Shown: in pieces, positions 29,693 through 39,649 of the stretch
Layout: each line of letters starts with the position of its first letter
Numbering within the stretch: position 1 is the stretch's first letter
From: Pictodentalium vernedei
Taxonomy: Eukaryota; Mollusca; Scaphopoda; Dentaliida; Dentaliidae
Assembly (NCBI GenBank): GCA_031216915.1
Contig: CM062297.1
Coordinates: 363,271,704-363,335,703, forward strand
Length of the DNA: 64,000 nucleotides
Direction of reading: 5' to 3'
Position numbers and translations under genes: made by a program
Notes under the pieces: model-generated
Database searches by the model: none
Seen by the model: only the letters and a program-made list of their open reading frames with translations
What the model was told of the DNA's origin: nothing

Positions 29693-31898
29693 GCTGTCTC
29701 AGCAAAAGCTGGTCCTTCGAATGACGAAGAACTTCGCCACGAACAGCTTCCACGGAACCATGGAACAACTGAGGTCCTACCAAAGAGGCAGACCTCAGAA
29801 CAGCACGTTGCTCAGAAGGAAGGGATGGTAAAGAATCCAAAACCGCATCCCGGCGTGCCAGCTCCAAATTGGCCGTGTTACAGGCGTGAGCGTGAGTCAA
29901 GTTCATAAGAGCCTGTGACAAAACGCGAAAAGGCGCCTGAGCGTCATCAAACTCCCCTGGTGGAAAATATTCAGCCAGAGCAGCGACGACATGGTCCGCA
30001 AGAGATAACATACCCAGCATCTCTCGGGACAGGCCCACCATAGACTCAACTACCGACATCGGGAGAACTGCCGACTTAGGCTTAGTCAACCCGAGGGAAG
30101 AAGAATCCTCATCCACAGTAGTCATCCCTTGGAAGACTGGTGGAGAGACGGAATCGTAAACACGAAACCGCGATGGAGGCAGGAAGGCATCAGCTCTAGA
30201 AAAGAAGGAACCCTTGAGGGCCTTAGAACGCATTTTGGCATCTAAGCCCTGGAAGGACTCAACCACCTGAGCCGATTGCAGAGGACGCAAAGCCCCGGAG
30301 CTAGAAGGCTCAACAGGGTTACGGCGCTCCACAGTGGACCGCGGCCGGACGGTCACAGAAGGCTGGTCGGAAGGTAGAACGTCCGGCAATAAGCCAAAGA
30401 CGAAATCCAAAGCCTGCCCCAAGACTGACGAGGGGGGACCATCACCTTCAAGATACTCGTCATCCTCCGTAGCAGAGGAGACGTAGCCCAACTCGGGCTG
30501 ACCAGCAGAAACCTCCTGTGAATACTGTGCAGTATCCAAGGGGCCAGGCGAGACATCTCGGCGACCGACCAAAGGAGGTTGTGCCTCAGGAGGCACAGGG
30601 AGGCCAACTTGAGGGTTGCCAGAAAGCAACCGGGTGAGCGCCAAAACGGCCTGGCGCAGGTCACCCTGAGAATCCGTCGCAGCAGAATCGCCCGACGGAG
30701 TGTCCTCCCAATGGACCCTTCTGGTAGAAGAACCCAAATCCTCAGAAGAGACCGACGGCGAACGTCGATCGGCAGACAGAATAGGAGCACGGTGAGAAGA
30801 CACCGGAGGATAGTCCCGATTGTGACGCCCAGGAGCCATCACTGGCCTCTGCGAAACAGAAGGCCCTGCCTGCAAATCCTCGAAAGGGACCGACGGCGCA
30901 CGTCGATCGGTAGCTGGACCTAGGACACGGTGAGAAGACACCGGAGGATTGTCCCAAGAATGACAGGAACCTGTCATTGACCTCTGCGCAGCAGACGGCC
31001 CCAACTGCCTATCCTCTGAGACCGACGGCAAGCATCGATCGACACCCAGACTCGGAACACAGTGAGGAATCACCGGAGGAAGGTTCCGAGAGTGACAGCT
31101 AACCAGGGCTGTCACTGACCGCTGCCGAACAGCAGGCCCTGGATGCCAACGTCCCAACACCATCCCGCTAGTCGGCACACTAGCAGGCGAAGGTGGAACA
31201 ATAAACGATTCACTCGAGGGACGAGGAATCACTGCCGAAGCGACCGGCCGGCTCAACCGACTAGGAGCAAACCTAGCCAGATGAGACGGAGCAGACAGCA
31301 AACCCGCACAGCCTTGCCGCGAGGCTGGGGGAGGCTGAGAACACACAGACACACCAGCAGATACAGCCTCGGTCCCCCGAGACTGTAGACCATCCCCAGA
31401 AGAGATGGAAGAGCCACCATCAGACAGAATAGGATCTGGAGTAGCAACCCCCTCAACAACGGTCGACGGTGTTGGAGGCAGACCGGAGAGGGTTACCGAG
31501 TTGACCTCGGAAAAGCTCTCAACGAAAACAGACGCCTCAATAGTGACATCCGAAGACAAAGAGACCGCGGTCTCCTCATCAGGTATCACAGAACAAACAC
31601 CGTCAACAGTTGCAGAGGAGCTCGCCACAGAAGTCAGATCCGAATCCTGTGTGACAGAGTCACCACGTGCACCAGCAGAAATGTCTGCAACGGCACGGCT
31701 ACCCTTACCCCGAGAACGAGGGGTTCTAGCTCTGGAAAGAACCACCTTGTTAACAGAAGCCCAAAATTTAGAGGACCAAACCCCACAGATACCACATGAT
31801 TGGGCCTGAGTGCAATTGTTGCAAGTGACACATGTGGTATGGGAATCGTCCACATGTTTCACCTGCAAACAAGAGGTACAAGGAATAGTCTTAGGCAT
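29463..31898 (-). CDS. Gag-like ORF1 of the DIRS element
   Basis: About 811 residues from the chosen start at 31898 (MPKTIPCTSCLQVKHVDDSH). The frame is open another 58 codons upstream, but that part is hydrophobic, derived from the terminal region, and unlike DIRS ORF1 starts. The N-terminus has a Cys/His cluster (C-x2-C, H, C-x2-C-x2-C, C-x2-C) typical of DIRS ORF1. The middle is Ser/Pro-rich and contains three ~45-residue repeats. The C-terminus is conserved-looking (LGLTKPKSAVLP, FSRADAFLPPSRFRVYDS), then Arg-rich (HKKRRRGQARW), probably nucleic-acid binding. It overlaps the next ORF. Confidence 0.88.
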   Translation of the reverse strand: MPKTIPCTSCLQVKHVDDSHTTCVTCNNCTQAQSCGICGVWSSKFWASVNKVVLSRARTPRSRGKGSRAVADISAGARGDSVTQDSDLTSVASSSATVDGVCSVIPDEETAVSLSSDVTIEASVFVESFSEVNSVTLSGLPPTPSTVVEGVATPDPILSDGGSSISSGDGLQSRGTEAVSAGVSVCSQPPPASRQGCAGLLSAPSHLARFAPSRLSRPVASAVIPRPSSESFIVPPSPASVPTSGMVLGRWHPGPAVRQRSVTALVSCHSRNLPPVIPHCVPSLGVDRCLPSVSEDRQLGPSAAQRSMTGSCHSWDNPPVSSHRVLGPATDRRAPSVPFEDLQAGPSVSQRPVMAPGRHNRDYPPVSSHRAPILSADRRSPSVSSEDLGSSTRRVHWEDTPSGDSAATDSQGDLRQAVLALTRLLSGNPQVGLPVPPEAQPPLVGRRDVSPGPLDTAQYSQEVSAGQPELGYVSSATEDDEYLEGDGPPSSVLGQALDFVFGLLPDVLPSDQPSVTVRPRSTVERRNPVEPSSSGALRPLQSAQVVESFQGLDAKMRSKALKGSFFSRADAFLPPSRFRVYDSVSPPVFQGMTTVDEDSSSLGLTKPKSAVLPMSVVESMVGLSREMLGMLSLADHVVAALAEYFPPGEFDDAQAPFRVLSQALMNLTHAHACNTANLELARRDAVLDSLPSLPSEQRAVLRSASLVGPQLFHGSVEAVRGEVLRHSKDQLLLRQLDPPAAAGGGRSRPAKRAAASASSATSATPSAPSAPSAHKKRRRGQARWQPQAGKSQDSVTSRGGFSSRGPRRGRK
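30735..31139 (-). repeat. Three tandem ~45-codon repeats within the Gag-like ORF
   Basis: Repeated protein unit of the type GPSxxQRxM ... PPVSSHR ... DRRxPSVSxEDL, about 45-46 residues, in phase with the frame. Nucleotide units share GACCGACGGC and ACACCGGAGGA blocks on plus. Confidence 0.9.
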
Positions 31899-32164
31899 GA
31901 TATAAATACAACAATCAAGCTTCCCGCCGACGGAAAACAGAACGAAGGTCGTGTTCACACGTGGGGGAAAGGCAAGATAAAGTGTGAAAAGCACAGCAAT
32001 AATAATACAAATTAACATTAAATGAGAGTAATAATTTGGTAGCTTGAAAAAGGATACAATCCAGTAGCACACTAAAGACGATTAATAAGTTGTTCACGAA
32101 GAATTAATATCATAAACAGCACAGTCACAAAAATTTCCGACCATGAACAATGGCGGAAAATAAA

Positions 32165-32389
32165 GGAATTGACGTCACGGTTGTTGCGCATGCGCTCGGT
32201 AAACGCAAGAGGTGTGCAGAGAGAGTACCTGTAATTTCGAGCGCTGGTCTCGCTCGACCCTTTTTTCGATCTTTTTTGTGCTTTTGCACTCTAGTACTTT
32301 TCCAACTCGTTTGGAAAAGATTCTAAAAGCTTGAGTTAGTTCCGAAGTAGGGCTTGCACTTATGTTACAGCCAATTGTAAACAATTGTG
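32165..32389 (-). repeat. DIRS inverted terminal repeat, right copy
   Basis: Reverse complement of 25953-26177 with about one substitution. The outer 18 bp (32390-32407) are specific to this end and reappear complemented in the ICR. This end lies upstream of the coding part and should hold the promoter; no TATA box is obvious. Confidence 0.95.
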
Positions 32390-32696
32390 AGTAGGTTGAA
32401 AAGAAATGGTATTCAGCTCCTTGCTTGCATTATATCGTTGAACTTTTTTTGGTCTGAAGTGTAAATGTTTACCAAAACCTTACCAACAGATGACAACTGC
32501 CAAAAAAGTTCGGGAAAAACTAATAAATTTTCATTTCTCATCTCAACAATAAAAGTTATTTCATACAACATCCAGGGTACATAGAGATTTAAAACCTGGA
32601 ACTATTGAACTGATAGAGTACTAATTTATTTATGGTCATCACAAATTCACGTCTTTGACTTGTTAAAATTTATGAGAGAGTGCATGCATAAACTGT

Positions 32697-33063
32697 TATT
32701 TATTTATTTATTGGTGTTTAAGGTCACATACTTATGCACAATGGCTAAGCGTGACCGTGACAGTTTTACGGGTGGAGGAAGCCGGAGTACCCGGAGAGAA
32801 CCACCGAGCAACGACGAGCAGCTGTCAGCTCTCCAACATCGTAGCTCTGAACTCTGCACCGCAGCACGGCTAGATTGGTTGAAGACATGCGCACCATCGA
32901 CGTGCAGTACATCTCAGTACACAGCATCATTGTGCCCCCATGTAGGCAATCGGGGTGAAGTGTCTTGCCCAAGGACACAACGCGGTTGCCACAGGTGCGA
33001 TTCAAACCGAGGACCTCTCAGCTTGCAGCCTGCATCTCTACCAAATGAGCCACTGCGCCCCCT
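32697..33063 (-). mobile_element. SINE, tRNA-like head 1, tail A, full length
   Basis: In sense, head 1 GGGGGCGCAGTGGCTCATTTGG with A box and B-box region GGTTTGAATCGC; the shared body; tail A. Target duplication TGCATAAACTGT at 32685-32696 and 33064-33075. Together with 52430-52800 it is a good reference copy. Confidence 0.95.
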
Positions 33064-33075
33064 TGCATAAACTGT

Positions 33076-33228
33076 AACTAGGCAAATCAACGCAGATGAA
33101 ATAATTTCACTCAGAAGATAATATGACACATATTCACAGAATGTGAAGCCTTTAAGTAAGTCGTGGTACCTGCATGTCAGCCTAAAGCTCCAAAATGGGC
33201 TTCCAGTACTCACCCAGTTGAAACCTAC
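33076..33228. mobile_element. TTAA-b MITE, right part
   Basis: 'AATAATTTCACTCAGAAGATAATATG', 'CACAGAATGTGAAGCCTTTAAG' and 'AAAATGGGCTTCCAGTACTCACCCAGTTGAA' match 49165-49288. The SINE at 32697-33063 landed in or near its left part. Confidence 0.7.
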
Positions 33229-33660
33229 AGGCTTTGCTGCAGGGTTTAAAAGTGACATCTAGGTATTAAATCTCCATGTACCCTTGATGCTGCTCAAGAT
33301 TAAGATTTTGTCCCACATTCCACCATAGAATATTAGTTGAAAATAGCTTAAAATTCTAACTGGACTTTTCCAATTCCCCATGTCAAAGTGAACAAACCAG
33401 TCAAGGTAAAAGGTTATTCTTAACACCTTGATGTGGTGCATACAACAAACAAGAAATAACTGCACAAGCTCTTGTATTTGTTAAAATAGCCACTTCATTG
33501 GCATTTGCTTTCATAACTTAAGCTGATCATAGCATTACATACTGATAAATAGACAAATTAATAGGACAATGTCTTGGAATCACAGTTGTACCTTAAGTTC
33601 CCATAAAGCCACAAACAGCCCCTTCTATATTGCTATAAAAATGTTGTCCCAAGTATGTTC
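33229..33660. other. No gene seen
   Basis: AT-rich, unassigned. Confidence 0.4.
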
Positions 33661-33669
33661 TTCTTTGAG

Positions 33670-33800
33670 AGCTCTACTGGTAGGATGTATTTATTTTGAC
33701 AGTGTTTTTACATCATTGGATGCATTTATTTTGACAGTGTTTTTACATCATTGTTGGCTGCCTGTACAGGCAGCCAACAATGATGTAGAAACAGTGTTAA
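33670..33800. repeat. GGCTGCC hairpin repeat (family F) with a 39-bp internal duplication
   Basis: Hairpin TTGTTGGCTGCCTG ... CAGGCAGCCAACAA. Immediately left, 'GATGCATTTATTTTGACAGTG' plus 'TTTTTACATCATTG' is present twice in tandem. The related site at 13.4 kb is where TA-c inserted. Confidence 0.85.
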
Positions 33801-34156
33801 GTCATCTGCAGCTGTATACGTGTATATACCATAGTTATTTGCATAAAATTAATCTGTGGACTTAAAGCTTAATCTCTGAAACCTGAAATACATTTTTACA
33901 GGGTTGATAGCCTCAGGTGTGTCCTACCTATTGTGTGTATTTAATGTTACCCGATGCAATAGAGATCTTGAAAAATGTGTAAGATACACCACATGTGGAA
34001 TCCAGCCCACAAGTAAGAATGGATCTGATTGGTCATTATGCATCTGACTGATGTTATGACATTAATGAAATGCTTTGTCTCAAAACAGTGTAAAGCAAGA
34101 AAGTAAACAGAATGCCAAAAACGAAAGTTTTCTTTCAAAATCTAATTTTCATTCAC
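33801..34156. other. No gene seen
   Basis: AT-rich, unassigned. Confidence 0.4.
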
Positions 34157-34399
34157 TTAACCCTTTACCTAACATGAAAAGCAGATGACATTTGCAAAAA
34201 AAAATTCTTGAATAGCTAATTTTTTGTCTCAAAAACATAGGTTGTGACCCCTCGTTGGACTGAGTTCGACGAGCTCGTTCCAACAAGGTGTCATAACCTA
34301 TGTTTTCGAAACAAAAAATGAAAAAATAATGAAAATTAATTGGCGATTTTTTAGAATAGCGCTAGCCGGTTTTGGCCATTACATTGGGTAAAGGGTTAA
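34157..34399. mobile_element. TTAA-a MITE, alternative centre
   Basis: TTAA at both ends. Ends CCCTTTACCTAACATG and (complement) CCCTTTACCCAATG. Centre TCAAAAACATAGGTTGTGACC ... GTCATAACCTATGTTTTCGA, as in 24089-24335. Confidence 0.9.
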
Positions 34400-35019
34400 T
34401 TCAAGTTTAATAATGGTATAAATACAGAACACAACACTGGTAGAGTTCAGGGGACAGGAATCAATGACCCTTGTTGTGTGAGTTTTTCTTGTGTGTCATG
34501 TGCGGCTTTGGTGCACATGAATTACAGTAAAAACTCCAACCTGGATCATTAATTCCTGTCCCCTGTACTCCACCCTCATTGTATTCTTCTTATGACCCAA
34601 TAGGCTGACCATGGTTCAGCTCAATGGGAGAAATTGGGGAGTTTAACTCTCAAATGACTTTGGGACAATAAAATAGATCCCCTTTCCCAGTAAGTATTTT
34701 TTTTCTGGCGAGACCTCCGATTTCTTCCACTAACATACTTTCAGACAAGGATGTAGGAAGAATTTTGAATGTGGAGGAGCATGGTCACACAAGGGCAATA
34801 ATATACACACTGATACATATCAATAGTGAAGCATGTGCTATGGTGGTATGGTAGGAATTCAACACACAAAGCTATGCTTGGGACTTTGCAGCTCTACATT
34901 GAAAAAATACACATTTTTGTTCCAAAATGTTTCAGCTCGGTGGGATAATTTGATAGAAATGGAGCCAAAAATGTGTGTCTTTCTCGACTTTGAAGGCTGT
35001 AAATGAGACAAATCAAATA
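34400..35019. other. No gene seen
   Basis: Unassigned. A weak inverted block around 34450-34565 (GGGGACAGGAATCAATGACC ... ATCATTAATTCCTGTCCCCTG) suggests a decayed MITE. Confidence 0.4.
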
Positions 35020-35370
35020 AGAGCTATTGCTGAAGGCAATTATATTCCCACTGTAGTGCTGGACAAATGAAGCATAAATGAATTAAAAACAAAGTTAGGA
35101 CCAAACTATCAAGAAAAACGGACAAAGTAATGACCATAACTCTGGTGAAAAATATGAAGGCAACGTTTATATAACTTGTGCATGAGTGGCTTGTCACAAG
35201 GATCCCTCATACCAAATTACATTGAAATCCATCAACTCACTGCTGAGATCTCACTGCTGAGATATCACTGTGGATGCATGGATGGACGGACACATGCAAT
35301 CCAGAAAATCCACATTCTCTTCAAGAGTAGGGGTATATCAACAGAATCTTCAGTCACAGTGTTAGAGTAA
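35020..35370. repeat. Interspersed repeat, family I
   Basis: Matches 3258-3880 over CTATTGCTGAAGGCAATTATATTCCC, GCATAAATGAATTAAAA and CTCACTGCTGAGATATCACTG, then a short GGATGGACGGACAC run. 'TCACTGCTGAGATATCACTG' is partly duplicated. Confidence 0.75.
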
Positions 35371-35560
35371 AGAGTCTGAGCACACCCTTCCTACTAATTC
35401 TCAAAAAGATTGCAATGATGGGTTAGTAAAGATAATGTTAGCCTAAGCTCTCTCTCAGCTATTTCTGCAAAAACTTGGATGTGGGCAACTGTCCCCTGTG
35501 CATCCTTGGTTCCTATGTCCCTGTCTACAGAAGAGATTAGAGCATAATAATGAAACTTAC

Positions 35561-35694
35561 CGCCTTTGGTGGTGTAGTGTAATATAATTGTGAGGTAGCT
35601 CGTTTTGATGTTGTGAAGCTGGAGTCTGACACTGTCGTCATTGTTTCTGAAGAAGCACCCGAATCTGTGTCATCATCAAAGTTCCACGCCGAAC
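35561..35694 (-). CDS. Internal host exon, protein not recognised
   Basis: On minus, a polypyrimidine tract and acceptor (TTTATTTTCCTCACTTTCAG) lead into 134 bp of open frame, ending at GCG followed by a consensus donor GTAAGTTT. The first two bases complete a split codon and the exon ends on a codon boundary (44 full codons). The peptide starts SAWNFDDDTDSGASSETMTT and ends SQLYYTTPPKA. It is acidic, then Ser/Thr-rich, with no predicted membrane segment or domain, probably a disordered linker. No partner exon is evident in the window, so flanking introns are long or neighbours are short. It is not part of any repeat seen here. Confidence 0.7.
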
Positions 35695-36369
35695 CTGAAA
35701 GTGAGGAAAATAAATGAATGAAAAAAATAAATATTGTTGTCAAACGATAAAAAAAAGATCAATCCTTTTTTCTTTACTGACATTGATGAAAGAAGGAGAC
35801 AATCATTTTTTGAGAATTCTGTTTCATTTAAACATTGTGACCTTGAAATAGTCAGACAGTTCCCTTTTTTCCACTGGTTGAATAACGTTGATCATGTTTA
35901 ACTCTTTTAGTTTCAGGAGAAACTTTAGAATTGATGATATATAAAAAAAATCCATCAATATTAGTATACTGTATTTATGCCTACCTTGTTTACTTCATCA
36001 AGGTCCAAGAACACATTTCAACAAGATACATACGATCAGATAATGCAAATACCATATTAAGAAATATATGATTTGGATTGATGCAATAATCGAGTCCTAG
36101 CATGAAAACCGTCATCTCATGATGCTGTGCACCTGTTTGTTTACTCTTGTTTGCAGATACAGAAACTTGTCTTATGTAATGATGGGTTATTTATATAGGC
36201 ATTAGGCTGTTTACTTAAGAGTTCTGATTGGAATAAAATATTGCTTATCAAAATCCTTCACAAGTGATGCAAAATTCTCAATCAAACTGCAATTCTATCT
36301 TGTCTAGGGAGAACGAACAATTTAACCCTTTCATATGGTAGAGTGCAACATTAATTTCACAGGTCAAAA
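35695..36369. other. Intronic or intergenic, no gene seen
   Basis: AT-rich; presumably the upstream intron of the exon at 35561-35694. No second splice-bounded frame found. Confidence 0.4.
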
Positions 36370-37275
36370 TATATTTCTAAGGCCTAAAAAAGTTAAAAAA
36401 TCTGTTTCTCAGGCCCACCTGCTTTGGTCCTTTTGGCTGCTGCTTCCTCTCTTTTTATAACCAATGCAAGCTTAAAAAGAAATTAAATGGTCTGTGTCTG
36501 ATATTTTATACAAGTTAATAAACTTGATAAATTTATCTCTGGAGTGCAACAAGGCCTTGCAATGCTTTACAAAGCCTTCATGCACTCAAGGGATGAAATA
36601 TACTACCACCCATGCTGTTCTGTAGATTAGGAGACCTATAACATAAAACAAACCAAAAACATGAATTTTTGATGTCAAAGAAATAATTATAACTAGAAGC
36701 ACTGTCACAGTGCCAAAGCTGCGACGATTCGTGCAATGCCAATGATGTTTTAAAACTTGTTGGTGACACAAAAACTCATTGGTGACAAGTCCATAAATGT
36801 GACAGAAATTATCCAAATGACATGCACTATTGAGAGGGGGTAGACATCATGAAGATACACTTGCGTACCAAGTATGGTGTCATTCCATCAAGTATTTTAG
36901 GAGTGATGTTTTAAAACTCGTTGGTGACAAAAAAACTTGTTGGTGACAAAAAAACTTGTTGGTGACAAGTCCATAAATGTGACAGAAATTATCCAAATAA
37001 CATGCACTATTGAGAGGGTGTAGACATCATGAAGATACACTTGCATACCAAGTATGGTGTCATTCCATCAAGTATTTGAGGAGTTATGGTGTTTTGTAAG
37101 CTCATTGGTGACAGACCGACAGAACGACAGACAGACAGACAGACCGAATGACATTGCCACATATAGAGCTGCTCGATGCAGCTAAAAATAAAAAATAAAA
37201 ACACCCCCGTCCACCCACATGCAATTTTACAATAAAATGGCCAAAGAAACAGAAGATCTACTTTGTGGGGCCTAA
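36370..37275. mobile_element. Element J, split by element K
   Basis: Left part 36370-36682 includes the hairpin-like GAGTGCAACAAGGCCTTGC ... AAGCCTTCATGCACTC and 'CCACCCATGCTGTTCTGTAGATTA'. Right part 37186-37275 has 'CACATGCAATTTTACAATAAAATGG' and 'AAACAGAAGATCTACTTTGTG'. A second split copy lies at 41320-44605. No coding frame. Confidence 0.75.
36683..37185. repeat. Element K: GGTGACA-rich tandem element inserted in J
   Basis: Starts CTAGAAGCACTGTCACAGTGC and ends ACATATAGAGCTGCTCGATGCAGCT. Inside are repeated 'CTTGTTGGTGACAAAAAAA' units and two ~180-bp units with 'AAATTATCCAAAT' and 'GTACCAAGTATGGTGTCATTCC'. A CAGACAGACAGAC run precedes the end. Confidence 0.75.
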
Positions 37276-37344
37276 CCCTGCTGTTTTAAAATGGTAATCA
37301 AACACTGCTTCACTTGCTGGAGTTTCCAGGATGAGCTTTTTTCA

Positions 37345-37492
37345 TTAACACTCTGTACACTGATGTCAAAATGATGAAACTTGAACCTGAAAATTTTCCA
37401 ATAATGCAAATAGGAATTTAACCAATTCAGTGGCATTATAGGAAAAAATTTGCAGGTTGAAATTTTGACATTTGACTGATAAAGAGGGTTAA
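37345..37492. mobile_element. TTAA-c MITE
   Basis: TTAACACTCTGTACACTGATG at the left and GACTGATAAAGAGGGTTAA at the right, TTAA at both edges. The centre has TTTAACCAATTCAGTGGC. Confidence 0.75.
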
Positions 37493-37552
37493 GCTAAAGA
37501 TATGTTGTTGTGTGATATAATGTTGGAGCCCTTCCTAATTTTATTTTTGTTA

Positions 37553-37870
37553 TTGGGGGTTAATGACACTATCAAGAGCCAGGGCCACCTTGTAACAGGC
37601 AGTTTTACAGGTGGAGGAAGCTGGGTATACCTGGAGAGAACCATTGAGCAGTGGTGAGCAACTGTCAGACACCCAATGTACTAACTCTACACAAGCAGGG
37701 TTAGCACTGGTTGAAGACAAATGTACCCTTGACATGCAGTATGCCTTAGTACACAGTGCCCCCACATGGGCAATCGGGATTAAGTACCTGGCCCAGGGAC
37801 ACAACCCAGTTACTCCTGGTCGGATCTGAACTGTGGACCTTTCAGTTTGAAGTCCAATGCCGTAACCATG
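37553..37870 (-). mobile_element. SINE, tRNA-like head 2, tail B
   Basis: In sense, head 2 'GGTTACGGCATTGGACTTCAAACTG' with 'GGTCCACAGTTCAGATCCG' (B box mutated), shared body, tail B (GGTGGCCCTGGCTCTTGATAGTGTC). The tail lacks the ATTT run. Confidence 0.85.
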
Positions 37871-38091
37871 AACAGAGGTAAAATAATGGTTTAGAAAATC
37901 ATTTGTTGGACCCATGATGAGAACTCGACTCAAGCCAACAAATTATTTTATGGGAGGTGACTGTCATGCGGACAGGTACGAACAGTTTGGAGACTATCAT
38001 CCTGTACTCGGTATATAACACAAGGATTACAGTCAAATAGTATTGTGTGCTAGTAAACAGAGAAACTTTAGTATATTTTTTGTCTAGAGAG

Positions 38092-38140
38092 CAGAGAGTG
38101 TGGTGGCTAAGCGGTTATGGCATTGGACTGAAAGGTCCAA
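38092..38140 (+). mobile_element. SINE head 2 fragment
   Basis: 'GTGTGGTGGCTAAGCGGTTATGGCATTGGACTGAAAGGTCC': the 5' half of tRNA-like head 2 with A box TGGCTAAGCGG. It is followed by a GATTCGATATCGATATC block (hAT-b-like remnant). Confidence 0.75.
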
Positions 38141-38145
38141 GATAG

Positions 38146-38230
38146 GGTCCTATGAATATTCGAGATTTGATTCGATATCGATATCATACATCTGCTTCAA
38201 GATCCCGAAGTAGTCTCAAGATTTGATTTT
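38146..38230. mobile_element. hAT-b-like remnant (ATTCGA-rich)
   Basis: 'GAATATTCGAGATTTGATTCG', 'ATATCGATATC' and 'AAGATTTGATTTTTTCAAATC' resemble the subterminal blocks of the complete element at 45839-46759. Confidence 0.5.
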
Positions 38231-38754
38231 TTCAAATCTCCCATGCTTAGTGCAATCTGTTACATTTGCAATGAAAATTGGATAAAACTGACATTATTCA
38301 ATTCATTCATGTAGGCTCAACTCATATTTAATTGAGTAATTGACAATGTTTAATTGTTAGGTTAGTAGTATAGACAATAGAACATCGAAGAGTCATGAAC
38401 GGAGTGCAGTTAATTTCCTGGATGCTCCTTATCAATGAATAATAAGCTTTGGTTTGGAAAGAGTTCAGAATATCCAGTTTAATACGACTAATTGTACATT
38501 TTTTTAGGTAATAAGAACTTGTTAACACCATGAAATATACAATAGAGTGAAAATTAAAAGTCAGGCAGTGCCATCGACCACAATCAATGGTATTGACAAA
38601 GTGACGCGTTACAAAGACCATTATCAGACAAAAACATAATAGGGTGTTGAGTCTTTTCATTCCTTTACCAGTTCGTCCTCTGGGTCATTTCGTTCCTTTA
38701 CCATTTCACACTCAGTCACTTCGCACATTCATACAAACAGACTGGAGTAAGAGA
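38231..38754. other. No gene seen
   Basis: AT-rich unassigned. The 110-codon minus frame at 38328-38660 has no splice or start support. Confidence 0.35.
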
Positions 38755-38828
38755 GTGATGTGGTGGCTGGGTGGATTCATGTGCTGATCTCTCATGCCGG
38801 AGGTCACAGGTTTGATCTCTGGTCGGGT
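38755..38828 (+). mobile_element. Solitary tRNA-like SINE head, third type
   Basis: A box TGGCTGGGTGG and B box GGTTTGATCTC at tRNA-like spacing (38764 and 38809), with 'GGATTCATGTGCTGATCTCTC' between. It is not followed by the common SINE body. No CCA or clean cloverleaf, so this is not called as a tRNA gene. Confidence 0.55.
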
Positions 38829-38930
38829 GAGATTCCAAGATGACCAAACATTTTCTGGCAACATCAGTTGTGGTATTGAAGCTGCTACAATGTACAGCCC
38901 AATCATACTATAAACACAAATGCAGATTAT

Positions 38931-39163
38931 TTATTTATTTATTAGTGTTTAAGGTCACATATTTTTACACAATGGCTAATTATGACCACAACATGAAAAG
39001 ACCAGGGGTGAACGTTAATAAGCCATGTTGCCCATTTTAGAGAGGGTTTGCACCTCCCAAGCATTGGTGACTGGGTCCTTCCTATTTTCCCAGTAAAACT
39101 GAGCCTGTTTACCACAGGGAACAGGCACTGCTTCACTACCCAGGGTTCCCGCGGGGAACAAGT
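38931..39163 (-). mobile_element. Short tail-A retroelement
   Basis: TTTA run, tail A (AAGGTCACATATTTTTACACAATGG on plus), body to 'CCAGGGTTCCCGCGGGGAAC', which here shows the 5' end as a small GGGAACC palindrome. Confidence 0.8.
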
Positions 39164-39589
39164 ACGGATGGTATGCTGGATATAATGAAGAACAGAAGCA
39201 GCAATGCCCAATTTAATATACATCCCCAAACATACCCTCCCTCCTCCCCCCTCCCCCTCCCACCTGCCTCCTGCACTGTCTCATCTCAGGATATATCAAT
39301 TTTTCATGTGCTGAATCTAATGAACAATACTGATTGATGATCAGGAAGTGAAATTTGGCGAGTCTGTGTGACTCATGTTGTCCAAAAGCAATCGTTGTCA
39401 CAGATTATGGCGAATAGTAACAAGATAAGCCTTCAAAAACTAAAACTTTGGAAAATAGGCCTACTTGTTTTAGCGACAGTGCTACAGAGATTATTTATTT
39501 ATTGGTGTTTAATGTGCTCAGTAAGTCGTGTAAGGGACATCACAGTGTTCCGTAACTTCCGTTTGGTGCAATACAAAATAACTTGTCAA

Positions 39590-39648
39590 TTAAGATTTGA
39601 TTTGAGGTTCGATTTGATATCGATATCAGAGACAAGATTTGATTTGTA
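39590..39648. mobile_element. hAT-b-like remnant (ATTCGA-rich)
   Basis: AAGATTTGATTTGAGGTTCG, ATTTGATATCGATATCAGAG. Short remnant next to a SINE head. Confidence 0.5.
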
Positions 39649-39649
39649 G

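Larger units (their letters stand above)
25910..32407 (-). mobile_element. DIRS-type tyrosine-recombinase retrotransposon, nearly whole
   Basis: 6.5 kb. Parts in coding order on minus: right terminus, inverted terminal repeat, Gag-like ORF, RT-RNase H-methyltransferase region, tyrosine recombinase, internal complementary region, inverted terminal repeat. The two repeats differ by about one base in 225. The ICR at 26258-26349 is complementary to both outer termini, the signature of DIRS-1 replication through a circular intermediate. No target-site duplication flanks it, as expected for recombinase integration. It is much more GC- and CpG-rich than its surroundings. Near-identity of the repeats implies a recent insertion. 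About one break is visible in the coding part. Confidence 0.95.

Noticed and set aside
31899-32072. 58-codon hydrophobic N-terminal extension of the Gag-like ORF as a signal peptide
   Set aside because: Derived from the terminal non-coding part of the element; the Cys/His module starts right after the later ATG, which fits DIRS ORF1 better.
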